From contig CAKUED010000006.1 in NCBI GenBank assembly GCA_934646005.1, positions 1 through 64,000 of the forward strand: DNA of 64,000 bases, written 5' to 3'. The translations under genes and the position numbers were made by a program. Positions within the stretch are counted from its first letter, which is position 1; every line of letters starts with the position of its first letter. Under the pieces are notes generated by a model, which was not told the DNA's origin, searched no databases, and worked only from the letters and a program-made list of their open reading frames with translations. Source of the DNA: an uncultured Oscillospiraceae bacterium. GTDB lineage: Bacteria; Bacillota; Clostridia; Oscillospirales; Oscillospiraceae. Below are positions 16,863 through 26,533 of the stretch, piece after piece.

Positions 16863-17222
16863 TGCGTAGGGGAGGGGTTCTACCCCTCCCGGCGGTATGC
16901 ACCTGCAAACACAGGCGCACCTATGCGAATCCGTACAACGCTTGTAGGGGTCGATGCCCACATCGACCCGCGCGGGGCGTATTTCCGTTTTTACGAAATG
17001 TTGCGGCGAAATCGGTCGTGCCCCACGGGCGGACAGAGTCGTCCGCCCCTACAGAACGTTTTACGTTTTTGCCGATGGCGTGTGCAATTTTGCGATTGCA
17101 TTCTGCCGGGTCGATGTGGGCATCGACCCCTACGGACGTTATGCGAGGTCTCCGTTTGTTGTACAATTTCGGTGGTACATCCTGCCGGGTGGGGCAAGCC
17201 CCGCCCCTACGGTACGACGAAA
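16863..17222 (+). repeat. Family 1 hairpin array lying inside the origin region (C-B-A'-B'-C')
   Basis: Palindromes C 16866-16890, B 16942-16967, A' 17027-17048, B' 17108-17129 and C' 17187-17210 are followed by the terminal repeat GGTACGACGAAA (17211-17222). The first A module is missing; the remaining order and 80-bp period match other copies. It sits between the dnaA stop and the DnaA-box cluster. Confidence 0.85.
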
Positions 17223-17254
17223 CGCGGCGGCGCGCGGCGATTCCTGCGTGCAAC

Positions 17255-17475
17255 TTCTCCACACGGTTTGTGTTTTGTGCACGGGCATAATGTGGAATAC
17301 TGTGAAACGGGTGTTTCACAGATGGGGCTGTGGAAAGGCTGTTACTTTTCCACATGGGCTTGTGGAGAAAAAACCCTTGCGATTTCTGGCTGGATTGGGG
17401 TTTTCCACAGCTCGAACGCCCTACTACGTCTTACTACGAATATATTCCCTTCCTTTCTATAAAAGAAGGGGGAAA
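17255..17475. other. Replication origin oriC (DnaA boxes, DnaA-trio-like track, AT-rich stretch)
   Basis: Six candidate DnaA boxes resembling TTATCCACA lie at 17255-17263 (TTCTCCACA), 17291-17299 and 17329-17337 (minus, weaker), 17346-17354 (TTTTCCACA), 17361-17369 (minus, TTCTCCACA) and 17401-17409 (TTTTCCACA). The last box is followed by a GC-rich 11-mer, then CTACTACGTCTTACTACGA (17421-17439), then AATATATTCCCTTCC leading into dnaN. This box, GC block, CTAC-rich trio and AT-rich order is that of the Bacillus basal unwinding system. Position between dnaA and dnaN supports the call. Unwinding at this spot is inference. Confidence 0.85.
17300..17321. repeat. Perfect inverted repeat within oriC
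   Basis: CTGTGAAAC, a 4-base loop GGGT, then GTTTCACAG. It sits between DnaA boxes. Its halves resemble parS half-sites in inverted arrangement (GTGAAAC..GTTTCAC), but it is not a parS. It may be a protein-binding site; the function is unknown. Confidence 0.6.
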
Positions 17476-17486
17476 GAGGTGCTGAA

Positions 17487-18602
17487 ATGAAATTCACCTG
17501 TGAAAAAGTCCGGCTCGTCTCGGCGATCTCCGTCGCCTCGCGCACGGTGGCGCAGAAAAGCGCCATCCCCGCGCTGGAGGGCATTTTGCTGAAGGCGGGC
17601 GAGTTTAAGGTCATGCTGACGGGCTACAATCTGGAAACGGGCATCACCGTGGGTCTGGACGCCGACATCGCCGAGCCCGGCGCGTGCATCATGCCCGCGC
17701 GTCTGTTCTTTGACATCATCCGCAAGCTGCCGGACGATACGGTGAGCGTGCAGGTGGACGAAAATTTCAAGGTCTCCATCCGCGGCGGCATCTCGTCGTT
17801 TACCATCACGGCGACGAGCGCCGACGATTACCCGGAGCTGCCGGACGTGGAATCCGACAAGGGCATCCGCATCCCGCAGACGGAGCTGCGCGAGATGATC
17901 TCCGGCACGATCTTTTCGGCGAGCGAGAATTTCGCGCGCCCGGTGCACACCGGCTGCCTGTTTGAGATCGAGGACGAGAGCGTCACGGTCGTTGCCGTGG
18001 ACGGCTACCGGCTCGCGCTGCGGCGCTGGTTCCCAGAAGAGAGCTTGCAGCGCAAGCTGCGCTTCGTCGCGCCGGCGGCGGCGCTCAAGGAATGCGAAAA
18101 GATCCTGACGGACGACACCGACGACGCGGTCATTTACCTTGGCACGAAGCACATCCTGTTCAAGATGGGCGACGCGACGCTCGTGTGCCGCATTCTCGAC
18201 GGCGAGTTCCTCGACTGGCGCAAGGTGCTGCCGCAGGATAACCCCATCCGCGTGACGGCGAATGTCTCGCAGATCACAGACTCCATCGAGCGCGTGGGAC
18301 TCATCATCTCCGAAAAGCTCAAAAGCCCGGTGCGCTGCCGTCTGGGTCATAACGAGGTCGATTTCCGCACCACGTCCACCATCGGCGAGGCGCACGACGT
18401 GTGCCCCATCGCGGGCGACGGCAAGGACCTTGAGATCGGCTTCAACTGCAAATATCTGCTCGACGCGCTGCGCGCCGTGCCGACGGAGGAGGTCTCGCTG
18501 GAGCTCATCAACGGGCTCAGCCCGATCGTGCTCAATCCGTGCGACGGCAGCGGAAAATACTCGTACATGGTGCTGCCGGTGCGGCTGAAGGCGGGGGAAT
18601 GA
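17487..18602 (+). CDS. dnaN: DNA polymerase III beta subunit (sliding clamp)
   Basis: This 371-residue ring protein holds DNA polymerase III on DNA. It begins [19 protein letters not shown] and shows beta-clamp landmarks such as [15 protein letters not shown] near residue 27, [15 protein letters not shown] near 150, [12 protein letters not shown] near 170 and the closing [13 protein letters not shown]. Three similar domains of about 120 residues fit the length. GAAAGAGGT (17472-17480) precedes the ATG. It is the first gene right of oriC and starts a tight cluster with the S4 protein and recF. Confidence 0.97.
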   Translation: MKFTCEKVRLVSAISVASRTVAQKSAIPALEGILLKAGEFKVMLTGYNLETGITVGLDADIAEPGACIMPARLFFDIIRKLPDDTVSVQVDENFKVSIRGGISSFTITATSADDYPELPDVESDKGIRIPQTELREMISGTIFSASENFARPVHTGCLFEIEDESVTVVAVDGYRLALRRWFPEESLQRKLRFVAPAAALKECEKILTDDTDDAVIYLGTKHILFKMGDATLVCRILDGEFLDWRKVLPQDNPIRVTANVSQITDSIERVGLIISEKLKSPVRCRLGHNEVDFRTTSTIGEAHDVCPIAGDGKDLEIGFNCKYLLDALRAVPTEEVSLELINGLSPIVLNPCDGSGKYSYMVLPVRLKAGE

Positions 18603-18603
18603 G

Positions 18604-18858
18604 ATGAAGGTACGGGTGACAAAAAAGCTGTCGGACGCGCCGATCGACATCCCCATCACGACGGAATTTATTAAATTGCAGGATTTTCTCAAATTCGCAA
18701 ACGCCGTCGAATCTGGCGGTATGGCGAAAAACTTCATTGTCAACGGCGAGGTGCAGGTGAACGGTGAAACGTGCACGCAGCGGGGCAAAAAGCTCCGCCC
18801 GGGCGACACGGTCACGTTTTTGCAGAACACCTGGCGCGTGGCGGAGACGGACGCATGA
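18604..18858 (+). CDS. yaaA: YaaA-like S4-domain RNA-binding protein
   Basis: This 84-residue protein contains an S4-type RNA-binding fold: [21 protein letters not shown], then [23 protein letters not shown], the usual beta-hairpin of S4 domains. It starts 1 base after the dnaN stop and its stop overlaps the recF start (ATGA). The dnaN-yaaA-recF order is conserved in many Firmicutes. The molecular role of this small protein is not established; ribosome association is plausible for the family. Confidence 0.9.
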   Translation: MKVRVTKKLSDAPIDIPITTEFIKLQDFLKFANAVESGGMAKNFIVNGEVQVNGETCTQRGKKLRPGDTVTFLQNTWRVAETDA

Positions 18859-19961
18859 GGCTCGACCGGCTGCGGCTGTATGATTTCCGCAATTATGAGC
18901 ACCTGGACGCCGAATTTGTGCCGGGCGTGAATCTGCTCGTCGGCGACAACGCGCAGGGCAAGACAAATCTGCTGGAAGCCATCGGGTATTTATCGACCGG
19001 GCGCAGCTTCCGCACGGCAAAGCCGCAGGAGCTGATCCGCTTTGGCGCGGAGTTCTGCGACTTGCAGGCGGAGCTGACGGGCGCAGAGCGCGAGCAGACG
19101 CTGCGTGCGGTGCTTTTTGCCGCGCGCCGGCCGCGGCAGCTCTACATCGGCGGCGTGAAGCAGAAGTCGGCGGCGGGGCTGTCGGGCGTGCTGACCACGG
19201 TGCTGTTCTGCCCGGAGGAATTACAGGTGCTGCGCGGCGGCGCGGCGGGACGGCGCAAGCTCATCGACACGGCGCTGTGCCAGCTCCGCCCGGCATACGC
19301 GGCGGCGCTGGCGGAGTACGGGCGCTTACAGGAGCAGAAAAGCCGCATTTTAAAGGACTGCGCCGTCATGCCGTCGCTTTTAGAGCCGCTGCCGGAATAT
19401 AATTATCGCATGGCGCAGGTGGGCGCGGTGCTGATCGAGTACCGCGCGCGCTATCTTTGTACGCTGGAAGAGGCGGCGGAGGCGTATCACCGCGAATTTT
19501 CGGGCGGGCGGGAGCAGCTCCGGCTGCGCTATCAGACCGTTTCGACCATCGACGATCCGTTTGCGCCGCGAAAAGAGCTGTTTGAGGCGATCCTCCTTCA
19601 TCAGGAGCGGCATTACCGCGCGGAGCTGGAGTCGGGTCAGTGTTTGACAGGACCGCATAAAGATGATTTTGAGGCGTCCATTGACGAAAAGCCCGTCAAG
19701 AGCTTTGCCTCACAGGGGCAGACGCGCACGGCGTCCATCAGCCTGAAGCTCGCCGAGCGGGAGCTGCTGCGGCGCGACACGGGCGAAGAGCCGGTGCTGC
19801 TGCTGGACGACGTGCTGTCGGAGCTGGACGCGCGGCGGCAGGATTTTGTGCTGAACCAGATCCGCACCGGGCAGGTATTCATCACCTGCTGCGAAACAGA
19901 CCGCCTGACGGACCTCGGCAAAACCATGCACATCGCGGCGGGCACGCTGCGGGAGGGATGA
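18855..19961 (+). CDS. recF: DNA replication and repair protein RecF
   Basis: This 368-residue SMC-like ATPase helps load RecA at gapped DNA. Walker A is [17 protein letters not shown] near residue 30, followed by [18 protein letters not shown]. The ABC-type signature [18 protein letters not shown] is near 302 and Walker [16 protein letters not shown] near 325. ATG 18855 overlaps the stop of the S4 gene (ATGA) and gives the canonical start [14 protein letters not shown]; upstream extension would lie within the S4 gene. The stop is 1 base before the next gene, so dnaN to the remB-like gene are probably co-transcribed. Confidence 0.97.
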   Translation: MRLDRLRLYDFRNYEHLDAEFVPGVNLLVGDNAQGKTNLLEAIGYLSTGRSFRTAKPQELIRFGAEFCDLQAELTGAEREQTLRAVLFAARRPRQLYIGGVKQKSAAGLSGVLTTVLFCPEELQVLRGGAAGRRKLIDTALCQLRPAYAAALAEYGRLQEQKSRILKDCAVMPSLLEPLPEYNYRMAQVGAVLIEYRARYLCTLEEAAEAYHREFSGGREQLRLRYQTVSTIDDPFAPRKELFEAILLHQERHYRAELESGQCLTGPHKDDFEASIDEKPVKSFASQGQTRTASISLKLAERELLRRDTGEEPVLLLDDVLSELDARRQDFVLNQIRTGQVFITCCETDRLTDLGKTMHIAAGTLREG

Positions 19962-19962
19962 G

Positions 19963-20211
19963 ATGTTTCGGGAGATCGGACTGGAGCTGTCGGTGCGCGA
20001 GAGCGCGGTGATCGGCATTTTTGATCTGGATAACGTGAGCTGGTCCAAGCAGTCCCGCGCGTTTTTATCCCGCGCCGAAGCGGCAGGCGAGGTCGTGGAA
20101 GCAACCGATTCGCTGCCCAAGTCGTTCGTGCTGACGCAGGAATACGGAATGCAGCGGGTGTATTTGACGAAGAATAGTGCGCAGGTGCTGCAAAAGAGGT
20201 TTGAGGAATAG
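19963..20211 (+). CDS. remB: RemB/YaaB-like protein (DUF370)
   Basis: This 82-residue protein starts MFREIGLELSVRESAVIGIF, has FDLDNVSWSKQSRAFLSRAE in the middle and ends LTKNSAQVLQKRFEE, matching the DUF370 family of extracellular matrix regulators (RemA/RemB). In Bacillus subtilis yaaB (remB) occupies this same place between recF and gyrB. RemA-type members are DNA-binding rings; RemB is less studied. It begins 1 base after recF. Gene order supports the RemB name more than sequence alone does. Confidence 0.85.
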   Translation: MFREIGLELSVRESAVIGIFDLDNVSWSKQSRAFLSRAEAAGEVVEATDSLPKSFVLTQEYGMQRVYLTKNSAQVLQKRFEE

Positions 20212-20232
20212 ACGGATTTGCACCGCACCTTT

Positions 20233-20783
20233 GTAGGGGCGGACGGCTCTGTCCGCCCGTTGAGCAATCACAGGTTTGCCGCAACGTATCATAAAAAATG
20301 GGCGTGCGGCGTGCGGGTCGATGTGGGCATCGACTCCTACAAACGGATTGCGTATTCGCATTGGCGCGTCCGTTTTTGCAGGTGTGTACCGCCGGGCGGA
20401 CAGAGGCGTCCGCCCCTACAAAACGTTGTGCGAATTTATTGGTGCATCCTGCGCGGGCGGGGTAGAACCCTGCCCCTACGCAGATTTAGAAGATTCTACG
20501 AGGTCGCCGATGGTGTGTGCGGGTTTGTGAATGCCTACCGCGCAATCCCTCAGTCGCCTTCGGCGACAGCTCCCTTTACACAAGGGAGCCTTACGAGGAG
20601 CGCACGTCGATCATGCGTGCGGGTTTGCATCGGCGCGTGCAAATTATGTATCTGCAACCTGCACGGGCGGGGCAAGCCCCGCCCCTACGGTACGATGAAA
20701 CGCGTGACAGCTCAGAAATAACGACCCTTCCCCTCATCAGTCGCCTGCGGCGACAGCTTCCCCCCGAGGGGAAGCCTTTTGGG
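20233..20783. repeat. Layered family 1 and family 2 repeats upstream of gyrB
   Basis: From left to right: A 20233-20258, B' 20315-20340, A' about 20394-20419 and C' 20455-20479 of a truncated, inverted-order family 1 array. Next is a family 2 arm AATCCCTCAGTCGCC..ACACAAGGGAGCC (20542-20590), then a second C' with terminal repeat (20662-20700), then another family 2 arm (20724-20783). The order resembles the right half of an onion-like stack. No gene or clear promoter for gyrB was identified in the gap. Confidence 0.75.
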
Positions 20784-20834
20784 TGCGGCGGAGCTGGGCG
20801 ACCGATCGTATATGCAAGCTGAGAGGAGCTTTTT

Positions 20835-22784
20835 ATGAGCGAACAGAATCAAACGATAGAACAGGAATATGGCGGCAGTCAGATCCAGGTGCTGGAGGGG
20901 CTGGAGGCGGTGCGCAAGCGCCCCGGTATGTACATCGGCTCGACCAGCAGCTCGGGGCTGCACCATCTTGTCTATGAGATCGTCGATAACTCCATCGACG
21001 AGGCGCTGGCGGGCTACTGCCGGCACGTCCGCGTGACCATCAACGAGGGCAACACCATCACCGTCGAGGACGACGGGCGCGGCATCCCCGTGGACATTCA
21101 GCCGCAGACCGGCAAGCCGGCTCTTGAGGTCGTGTTCACGGTGCTGCACGCGGGCGGCAAGTTCGGCGGCGGGGGCTACAAGGTCTCCGGCGGTCTGCAC
21201 GGCGTGGGCGCGTCGGTCGTCAACGCCCTGTCGGAGTGGCTGGAGGTCGAGGTCTGCCGCGACGGGAAGATCTATCAGATGAAATTCTCGCGCGGCGCAA
21301 TTACCCAGGAAATGCGCGTGATCGGCACGACCGACAAGCACGGCACGACCGTCACCTTTCAGCCAGACGGCGAGATGTTCGACACGCTGGAATACGACTA
21401 CGAAATTCTGCACACGCGGATGCGCGAGCAGGCATTCTTAAATGCGGGGCTGCACATCTCCATCGCCGACGAGCGGCGCGAAGCCGAAGAGCGCCCCGAA
21501 AAGGACCGGCGCGACGCGATGTGCTACGAGGGCGGCATCCGCGAGTTCGCGCGCTGGTATAACCGCCACAAAACGCCGCTGCACGAGGACGTCATCTATA
21601 TGTCCGGCAAAAAGGGCGACGACTCCGCCGAGATCGCCGTGCAGTATAACGACTCGTATGCCGAGACGATCGTCTCGTTTGCAAACGACATCCACACGCC
21701 GGAGGGCGGTATGCACGAGGAGGGCTTCAAGCGGGCGCTGACGAACGTGCTCAACAGCTACGGCGTGCAGAAGGGCATCCTGAAAAATGACGACAAGGTC
21801 TCCGGCGACGATGTGCGCGAGGGGCTGACCGCCATTGTGTCCGTCAAGCTCACCGACGCGCAGTTTGAGGGACAGACGAAGGCGAAGCTCGGCAACGCCA
21901 CCATGCGCACGCTGGTCAATTCCATCGTGACCGAGCAGCTCACGATCTATCTGGAGGAGCACCCCGCCGTGGGCAAGCTCATTCTGGAAAAGGCGATGAT
22001 GGCGAGCCGCGCGCGCGAGGCGGCGCGCAAGGCAAAGGACGCCATCCGCCGCAAAACGGGTCTGGAGTCCGGGCAGATGCCCGACAAGCTGCGCGACTGC
22101 AACGACCGCGACCCGGCGCTGACGGAATTATACATCGTCGAGGGCGACTCCGCAGGCGGCTCGGCGACGCAGGGGCGCGACTCGCGCTTTCAGGCGATCC
22201 TGCCGCTGTGGGGCAAGATGCTGAACGTGGAGAAGGCGCGCGCCGACCGCGTGTACGGAAACGACAAGCTCCAGCCCGTCATCACCGCGCTGGGCGCGGG
22301 CATCGGCGACGAGTTTAATCTGGAAAAGCTGCGCTATCACAAGATCATCATCATGGCGGATGCCGACGTGGACGGCAGCCATATTCGGACGCTCCTGCTG
22401 ACGTTCTTTTTCCGCTTTATGCGGCCGCTCATCGAGCAGGGCTATGTCTACTCCGCCGTGCCGCCGCTTTATAAGCTCACGCGCGGCAAAACGCAGCGCG
22501 TGGCGTATTCCGACCCGGAGCGCGATCAGATTTCCGCCGAGCTGCGCGCCGACAACCCCAACGCGAAGGTCGATATTTCGCGCTTTAAGGGTCTGGGCGA
22601 AATGAACCCGCACGAGCTGTGGGAGACGACGATGGACCCCACCACAAGAACTCTGCGCCGCATCACGCTGGACGACGCCGTGGCGGCAGACCAGATCTTC
22701 ACCGTCCTCATGGGCGAGGCAGTCGAGCCGCGCAAGGAGTTCATTGAGGAAAATGCGAAATATGTGGTGAATTTGGATATTTGA
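20835..22784 (+). CDS. gyrB: DNA gyrase subunit B
   Basis: This 649-residue ATPase subunit of gyrase supports negative supercoiling. It has the GHKL ATP site (YEIVDNSIDEALAGYC near residue 43; DDGRGIPVD near 75; VSGGLHGVGASVVNALS near 117), the transducer domain, and the TOPRIM motif EGDSAGGSATQGRD near 435 with DADVDGSHIRTLLLTFFFR near 512. The C-terminal SRFKGLGEMNP is the gyrase hallmark. GAGGAGC precedes the ATG. It is separated from gyrA by a repeat array of about 440 bp, so the two are probably transcribed separately or through the array. Confidence 0.97.
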   Translation: MSEQNQTIEQEYGGSQIQVLEGLEAVRKRPGMYIGSTSSSGLHHLVYEIVDNSIDEALAGYCRHVRVTINEGNTITVEDDGRGIPVDIQPQTGKPALEVVFTVLHAGGKFGGGGYKVSGGLHGVGASVVNALSEWLEVEVCRDGKIYQMKFSRGAITQEMRVIGTTDKHGTTVTFQPDGEMFDTLEYDYEILHTRMREQAFLNAGLHISIADERREAEERPEKDRRDAMCYEGGIREFARWYNRHKTPLHEDVIYMSGKKGDDSAEIAVQYNDSYAETIVSFANDIHTPEGGMHEEGFKRALTNVLNSYGVQKGILKNDDKVSGDDVREGLTAIVSVKLTDAQFEGQTKAKLGNATMRTLVNSIVTEQLTIYLEEHPAVGKLILEKAMMASRAREAARKAKDAIRRKTGLESGQMPDKLRDCNDRDPALTELYIVEGDSAGGSATQGRDSRFQAILPLWGKMLNVEKARADRVYGNDKLQPVITALGAGIGDEFNLEKLRYHKIIIMADADVDGSHIRTLLLTFFFRFMRPLIEQGYVYSAVPPLYKLTRGKTQRVAYSDPERDQISAELRADNPNAKVDISRFKGLGEMNPHELWETTMDPTTRTLRRITLDDAVAADQIFTVLMGEAVEPRKEFIEENAKYVVNLDI

Positions 22785-22807
22785 TGCGTTTTGACGCGCC
22801 CCCGCAT

Positions 22808-23245
22808 TTCGTCGTAATGTAGGGGAGGGGCTTGCCGCCCGTGCAGGGCGCACGGGAAAATTTGCACAACGGATGGCAAATACGAAAAATGTCCGTAGGG
22901 GTCGATGCCCACATCGACCCGACAGGATGCAATCGCAAAATTGCACGCATTTTCGGCGAACACGCACAACGTCCTGTAGGGGCGGACGCCTCTGTCCGCC
23001 CATTGGGGCAGCGGCAAATTTGCCGCGGCGTATCGTAAGAACGGTCGCGCGTCATACGGGTCGATGTGGGCATCGACCCCTACAAATGTGGTGCGGATTC
23101 GCATCGGTGCGTCCGATTTTGCGGACGCGTACCGCCGGGCGGACAGAGGCGTCCGCCCCTACGGGTGCATATCGTTCCGCATTGGTGCATTCAAATCTGC
23201 AACATTCTGCCGCGCGGGCGGGGTAGAACCCCGCCCCTACAGCAA
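22808..23245 (-). repeat. Family 1 hairpin array, inverse orientation (C-B-A-B'-A'-C')
   Basis: TTCGTCGTAATG lies at 22808-22819. B 22895-22920, A 22977-23001, B' 23058-23083, A' 23137-23162 and C' 23216-23240 follow, the exact reverse-complement order of the copy at 564-1011. The left C palindrome is degenerate. The right TTCGTCG-type end is not recognisable. It fills the gyrB-gyrA gap; the last 95 bases before gyrA hold only AAGGAG at 23327-23332 and a small CCGATTTTTCGG hairpin. Confidence 0.8.
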
Positions 23246-23339
23246 TGGGGGTAGATTTTGCAAATTCGTTGCAACTCGACCGATTTTTCGGTGTATTTCA
23301 ATATGATCTTAACTCCTGCGTTTGAAAAGGAGACGTTTT

Positions 23340-25856
23340 ATGGCACACAAGAAAGACTACAAGCCTGAGGACATTCTGTTCCCGGAGCAGGCGATCGTGG
23401 AATCGGAGCTGGTGCAGGAGATGAAAAGCTCCTACATCGACTACGCCATGTCCGTCATTGTCGGCAGAGCGCTGCCGGACGTGCGCGACGGCTTAAAGCC
23501 CGTGCACCGGCGCATTCTCTACGCCATGTACGAGGACAACCTCACCGCCGACAAGCCGTTTAAAAAATCCGCCACCTGCGTGGGCGACGTGCTGGGGCGG
23601 TATCATCCGCACGGCGACGCGTCGGTGTATGACGCGATGGTGCGCATGGCGCAGGATTTTTCCATGCGCTATCCGCTCGTGGACGGGCACGGCAACTTCG
23701 GCTCGGTCGATGGCGACCCCCCGGCGGCGTACCGCTACACCGAGGCGCGGATGTCGAAGCTCTCGAACGAGATGCTGCGCGACATCGAAAAGGACACCGT
23801 CGATTGGGACCCGAACTTTGACGAATCGAGAAAAGAGCCGCGCGTGCTCCCGGCGCGCTTTCCGAACCTGCTGGTAAACGGCTCGGCGGGCATCGCCGTC
23901 GGCATGGCGACGAATATCCCGCCGCACAACCTGCGCGAGGTCATCGACGCGTGCGTCTGCATCCTCGATAACCCCGAGGCGGAGCTGGCGGACCTGATGG
24001 AATACGTCAAAGGTCCTGATTTCCCGACGAAGGGCATCATCATGGGGCGCAGCGGCATCCGCGCGGCGTATGCCACGGGGCGCGGCAAGATCACCGTCCG
24101 CGCCCGCGCCGAGTTTGAGGAATACGGGCAGAACCGCGAGCGGATCATCGTCACGGAGCTTCCCTATCAGGTCAACAAGCGTCAGCTCATCGCTGCTATG
24201 GCGGAGCAGGTGCGCGAGAAGCGGCTGGAGGGCATTTCCGACATCCGCGACGAAACAGACCGCAACGGGATGCGCATCGTCATTGAACTGAAGAAAGACG
24301 CGAACCCGCAGGTCGTGCTCAACCGCCTCTTTGCGCAGACGCAGATGCAGACGACGTTCGGCGTGACGATGCTGGCACTGGTCAATGACCAGAAGCAGCC
24401 GAAAATTCTCTCGCTGCGCCACATTCTGGACGAATACCTCGCCTATCAGGAGCAGATCATCACCCGCCGGACGCAGTTTGACCTTAAAAAGGCGCTGGAG
24501 CGCCAGCACGTTTTGCAGGGTCTGCTCATCGCGGAGGAGAACATCGACGAGGTCATCAAGACCATCCGCGAGGCATACGACGACGCGAAGGAGCGCCTGA
24601 TGGCGCGCTTTGACCTGTCCGAGATCCAGGCGCAGGTCGTGCTGGATATGCAGCTCAAGCGTTTGCAGGGCTTGGAGCGCGAGAAGCTGCAAAACGAATA
24701 CGACGAGCTGGAAAAGCGCATCGAATATTACCGCGAGCTGCTGGCGAGCGAAGAAATGCTCAAGGGCGTGCTGAAGACCGAGCTGATCGCCATCCGCGAC
24801 AGGTTCGGCGACGAGCGCAAGACCGAAATTCAGGACGTCGAGGATGAGCTGGACATCGAGGATCTCATCGAGGAGGAGCAGTGCGTCTTTACGCTCTCGC
24901 ACGCGGGGTATATCAAGCGCGTCCCGGCGGCGACGTACCGCGCGCAGCGGCGCGGCGGGCGCGGCGTGACCGGGATGACGACGCGCGAGGAGGATTTTGT
25001 GGAGAGCGTGTTCTCCGCCTCCACGCACGACTATCTGCTGTTCTTCACGAACCGCGGGCGCGTGCACCGGCGCAAGGGCTATCAGATCCCGGAGGCGGGG
25101 CGCACCGCGAAGGGCACGAATATCGTCAACATCCTGCCGCTGGAGGCGGGCGAGCGTGTGACGGCGGGCATCACCGTGCACGATTTTGACGAGGATTACC
25201 TGATGCTCGTCACGAAAAACGCGACAGTCAAGCGGCTGGAGCTGTCGGCGCTGTACACCGCGCGCAAGGCGGGCATCCGCGCGCTGACGATCGCCGAGGA
25301 CGACGAGCTGATCGCCGTGCTCAAAACAAGCGGCGAAAACAACATCATTCTCGCAACGGCGGGCGGCATGGCGATCTGCTTCTGCGAGACCGACGTGCGC
25401 GTCATGGGGCGCGACGCGGCGGGCGTGCGCGGCATGGCGCTGGGCGCGGGCGACTACATCGTCGGCGCGGGCATCGCAGAGCCCGGCAAGGAGCTTTTGA
25501 CCGTGACGCAGAACGGCTACGGCAAGCGCACGGCGCTGGAGGAATACCTGCGCGGCGACGACGCGGGCGAACGGCGCGCGCAGAGCCGCGGCGGCAAGGG
25601 TCTTAAAAACTACAATCTCACCGCCAAGACCGGGCAGGTCGCGGGCGTTGCCATCGTGGACGACGGCGACGACGTGATGCTCATCGAAAACGGCGGCGTG
25701 CTCATCCGCATGGCGGCGGCGGACATCAACACCTACAAGCGCGGCACGCAGGGCGTCATTCTCATGCGCCTCGGCGAGGGCAATCAGGTCATCTCCGTCA
25801 GCCGCGTGGACCGCGAGGACGAGGAAGCCGCCGAGACCCCGGAGGAGCTGGCATGA
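23340..25856 (+). CDS. gyrA: DNA gyrase subunit A
   Basis: This 838-residue DNA-cleaving subunit of gyrase carries the catalytic Tyr in [12 protein letters not shown] near residue 132. The N-terminal winged-helix region reads [21 protein letters not shown] coiled-coil follows (about 370-500), and six C-terminal beta-pinwheel repeats are visible through [35 protein letters not shown] and GVLIRM. The quinolone region reads GDASVYDAM: the residue equivalent to E. coli Ser83 is Ala, while the following acidic position is kept. I chose ATG 23340, 7 bases after AAGGAG; TTG 23322 upstream has no such site. The stop overlaps the rnhA start (ATGA). Confidence 0.97.
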   Translation: MAHKKDYKPEDILFPEQAIVESELVQEMKSSYIDYAMSVIVGRALPDVRDGLKPVHRRILYAMYEDNLTADKPFKKSATCVGDVLGRYHPHGDASVYDAMVRMAQDFSMRYPLVDGHGNFGSVDGDPPAAYRYTEARMSKLSNEMLRDIEKDTVDWDPNFDESRKEPRVLPARFPNLLVNGSAGIAVGMATNIPPHNLREVIDACVCILDNPEAELADLMEYVKGPDFPTKGIIMGRSGIRAAYATGRGKITVRARAEFEEYGQNRERIIVTELPYQVNKRQLIAAMAEQVREKRLEGISDIRDETDRNGMRIVIELKKDANPQVVLNRLFAQTQMQTTFGVTMLALVNDQKQPKILSLRHILDEYLAYQEQIITRRTQFDLKKALERQHVLQGLLIAEENIDEVIKTIREAYDDAKERLMARFDLSEIQAQVVLDMQLKRLQGLEREKLQNEYDELEKRIEYYRELLASEEMLKGVLKTELIAIRDRFGDERKTEIQDVEDELDIEDLIEEEQCVFTLSHAGYIKRVPAATYRAQRRGGRGVTGMTTREEDFVESVFSASTHDYLLFFTNRGRVHRRKGYQIPEAGRTAKGTNIVNILPLEAGERVTAGITVHDFDEDYLMLVTKNATVKRLELSALYTARKAGIRALTIAEDDELIAVLKTSGENNIILATAGGMAICFCETDVRVMGRDAAGVRGMALGAGDYIVGAGIAEPGKELLTVTQNGYGKRTALEEYLRGDDAGERRAQSRGGKGLKNYNLTAKTGQVAGVAIVDDGDDVMLIENGGVLIRMAAADINTYKRGTQGVILMRLGEGNQVISVSRVDREDEEAAETPEELA

Positions 25857-26290
25857 AAACCGTGACCGTCTACACCGACGGTGCGTGCTCCGGCAATCCC
25901 GGTCCGGGCGGCTGGGCGGCGATTTTGGAGTACGGCGGCGTGGAAAAAATGATCTCCGGCGGCGAAGAGGTCACCACGAACAACCGCATGGAGCTGACGG
26001 CGGTCATTCAGGCGCTGCTGGCGCTCAAAGAGCCGTGCGTGGTGGAGCTGTATTCCGACTCCAAGTACGTCATTGACGCGCTGGAAAAGGGCTGGGCATG
26101 GGGCTGGCGCAAGCGCGGCTGGGTGAAATCCGACAAAAAGCCCGCCCTCAACCCCGACCTCTGGGAGCTGCTGCTGGGCTTGGTGAGCCAGCACGAGCTG
26201 CACTACCACTGGGTCAAGGGTCACGCCGCAAACGAAAAAAATAACCGCTGCGATCAGCAGGCGGTGCGGGAATGGCAGAAGTTTAAGTAA
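25853..26290 (+). CDS. rnhA: Ribonuclease HI
   Basis: This 145-residue enzyme degrades RNA in RNA-DNA hybrids. The four acidic catalytic residues are visible: Asp in [15 protein letters not shown] near residue 8, Glu in [13 protein letters not shown] near 45, Asp in [12 protein letters not shown] near 66 and Asp in NRCDQQAV near 134. [12 protein letters not shown] near 122 includes the conserved His. It overlaps gyrA by 4 bases, so its translation is probably coupled. A strong terminator follows. Confidence 0.96.
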   Translation: MKTVTVYTDGACSGNPGPGGWAAILEYGGVEKMISGGEEVTTNNRMELTAVIQALLALKEPCVVELYSDSKYVIDALEKGWAWGWRKRGWVKSDKKPALNPDLWELLLGLVSQHELHYHWVKGHAANEKNNRCDQQAVREWQKFK

Positions 26291-26294
26291 AAAC

Positions 26295-26325
26295 CGAGGA
26301 GAGGCATTTGCCTCTCCTCGTTTTT
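26295..26325 (+). terminator. Terminator of gyrA-rnhA
   Basis: A perfect 11-bp stem CGAGGAGAGGC with its inverse, loop ATTT, then five T. Confidence 0.9.
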
Positions 26326-26390
26326 ACATTATTTTTGGTTTTACCGTAACGATACGCATGAAAAGCCAAAACCGCCACTCGGCAAAGTGA
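26326..26390 (+). pseudogene. Truncated copy of the toxin-like ORF
   Basis: The frame ending at TGA 26388-26390 reads ..IIFGFTVTIRMKSQNRHSAK, matching the 27-residue ORF at 7318-7401. No ATG, GTG or TTG in frame begins it. The upstream sequence is the rnhA terminator rather than a promoter. It looks like a remnant whose 5' half was lost. Confidence 0.6.
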
Positions 26391-26461
26391 CGGTTTTGGT
26401 GGCATCGTTGCCACGATTCCCTCATAAATAACCGAGTCACAACCGTTCGCTGTGATACTCT
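26361..26461 (-). ncRNA. Second copy of the small antisense RNA
   Basis: Inferred to start about 7 bases after the -10 at 26473-26468 and to end at a 14-bp hairpin (26366-26379 with 26386-26399) followed by CTTTT on the minus strand. It shares the CACAGCGAACGGTTGTG segment and a terminator block of about 40 identical bases with the copy at 7244-7347. The promoter is intact although the opposing ORF is decayed. Confidence 0.5.
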
Positions 26462-26467
26462 ATTCCT

Positions 26468-26495
26468 ATTATACCCAACGCGCCGGATTTGTCAA
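26468..26495 (-). promoter_or_regulatory. Promoter of the second small RNA
   Basis: On the minus strand TTGACA (26495-26490), a 16-base spacer and TATAAT (26473-26468), the same arrangement as 7210-7237. Confidence 0.8.
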
Positions 26496-26498
26496 GTG

Positions 26499-26526
26499 CG
26501 CCCCCGCGGCATCGCTGCGGGGGCGC
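26499..26526 (-). terminator. Hairpin after mscL
   Basis: GCGCCCCCGC pairs with GCGGGGGCGC across the loop GGCATCGCT, 8 bases after the mscL stop. The downstream minus-strand sequence (ACTTGAC) lacks a good T run, so this may be a weak terminator or only a hairpin. Confidence 0.5.
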
Positions 26527-26533
26527 TTTACGA

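Noticed and set aside
17300-17321. Third parS site in oriC
   Set aside because: The repeat is GTGAAAC..GTTTCAC with a 4-base loop, which inverts the half-site order of parS and lacks the central CACGTG.
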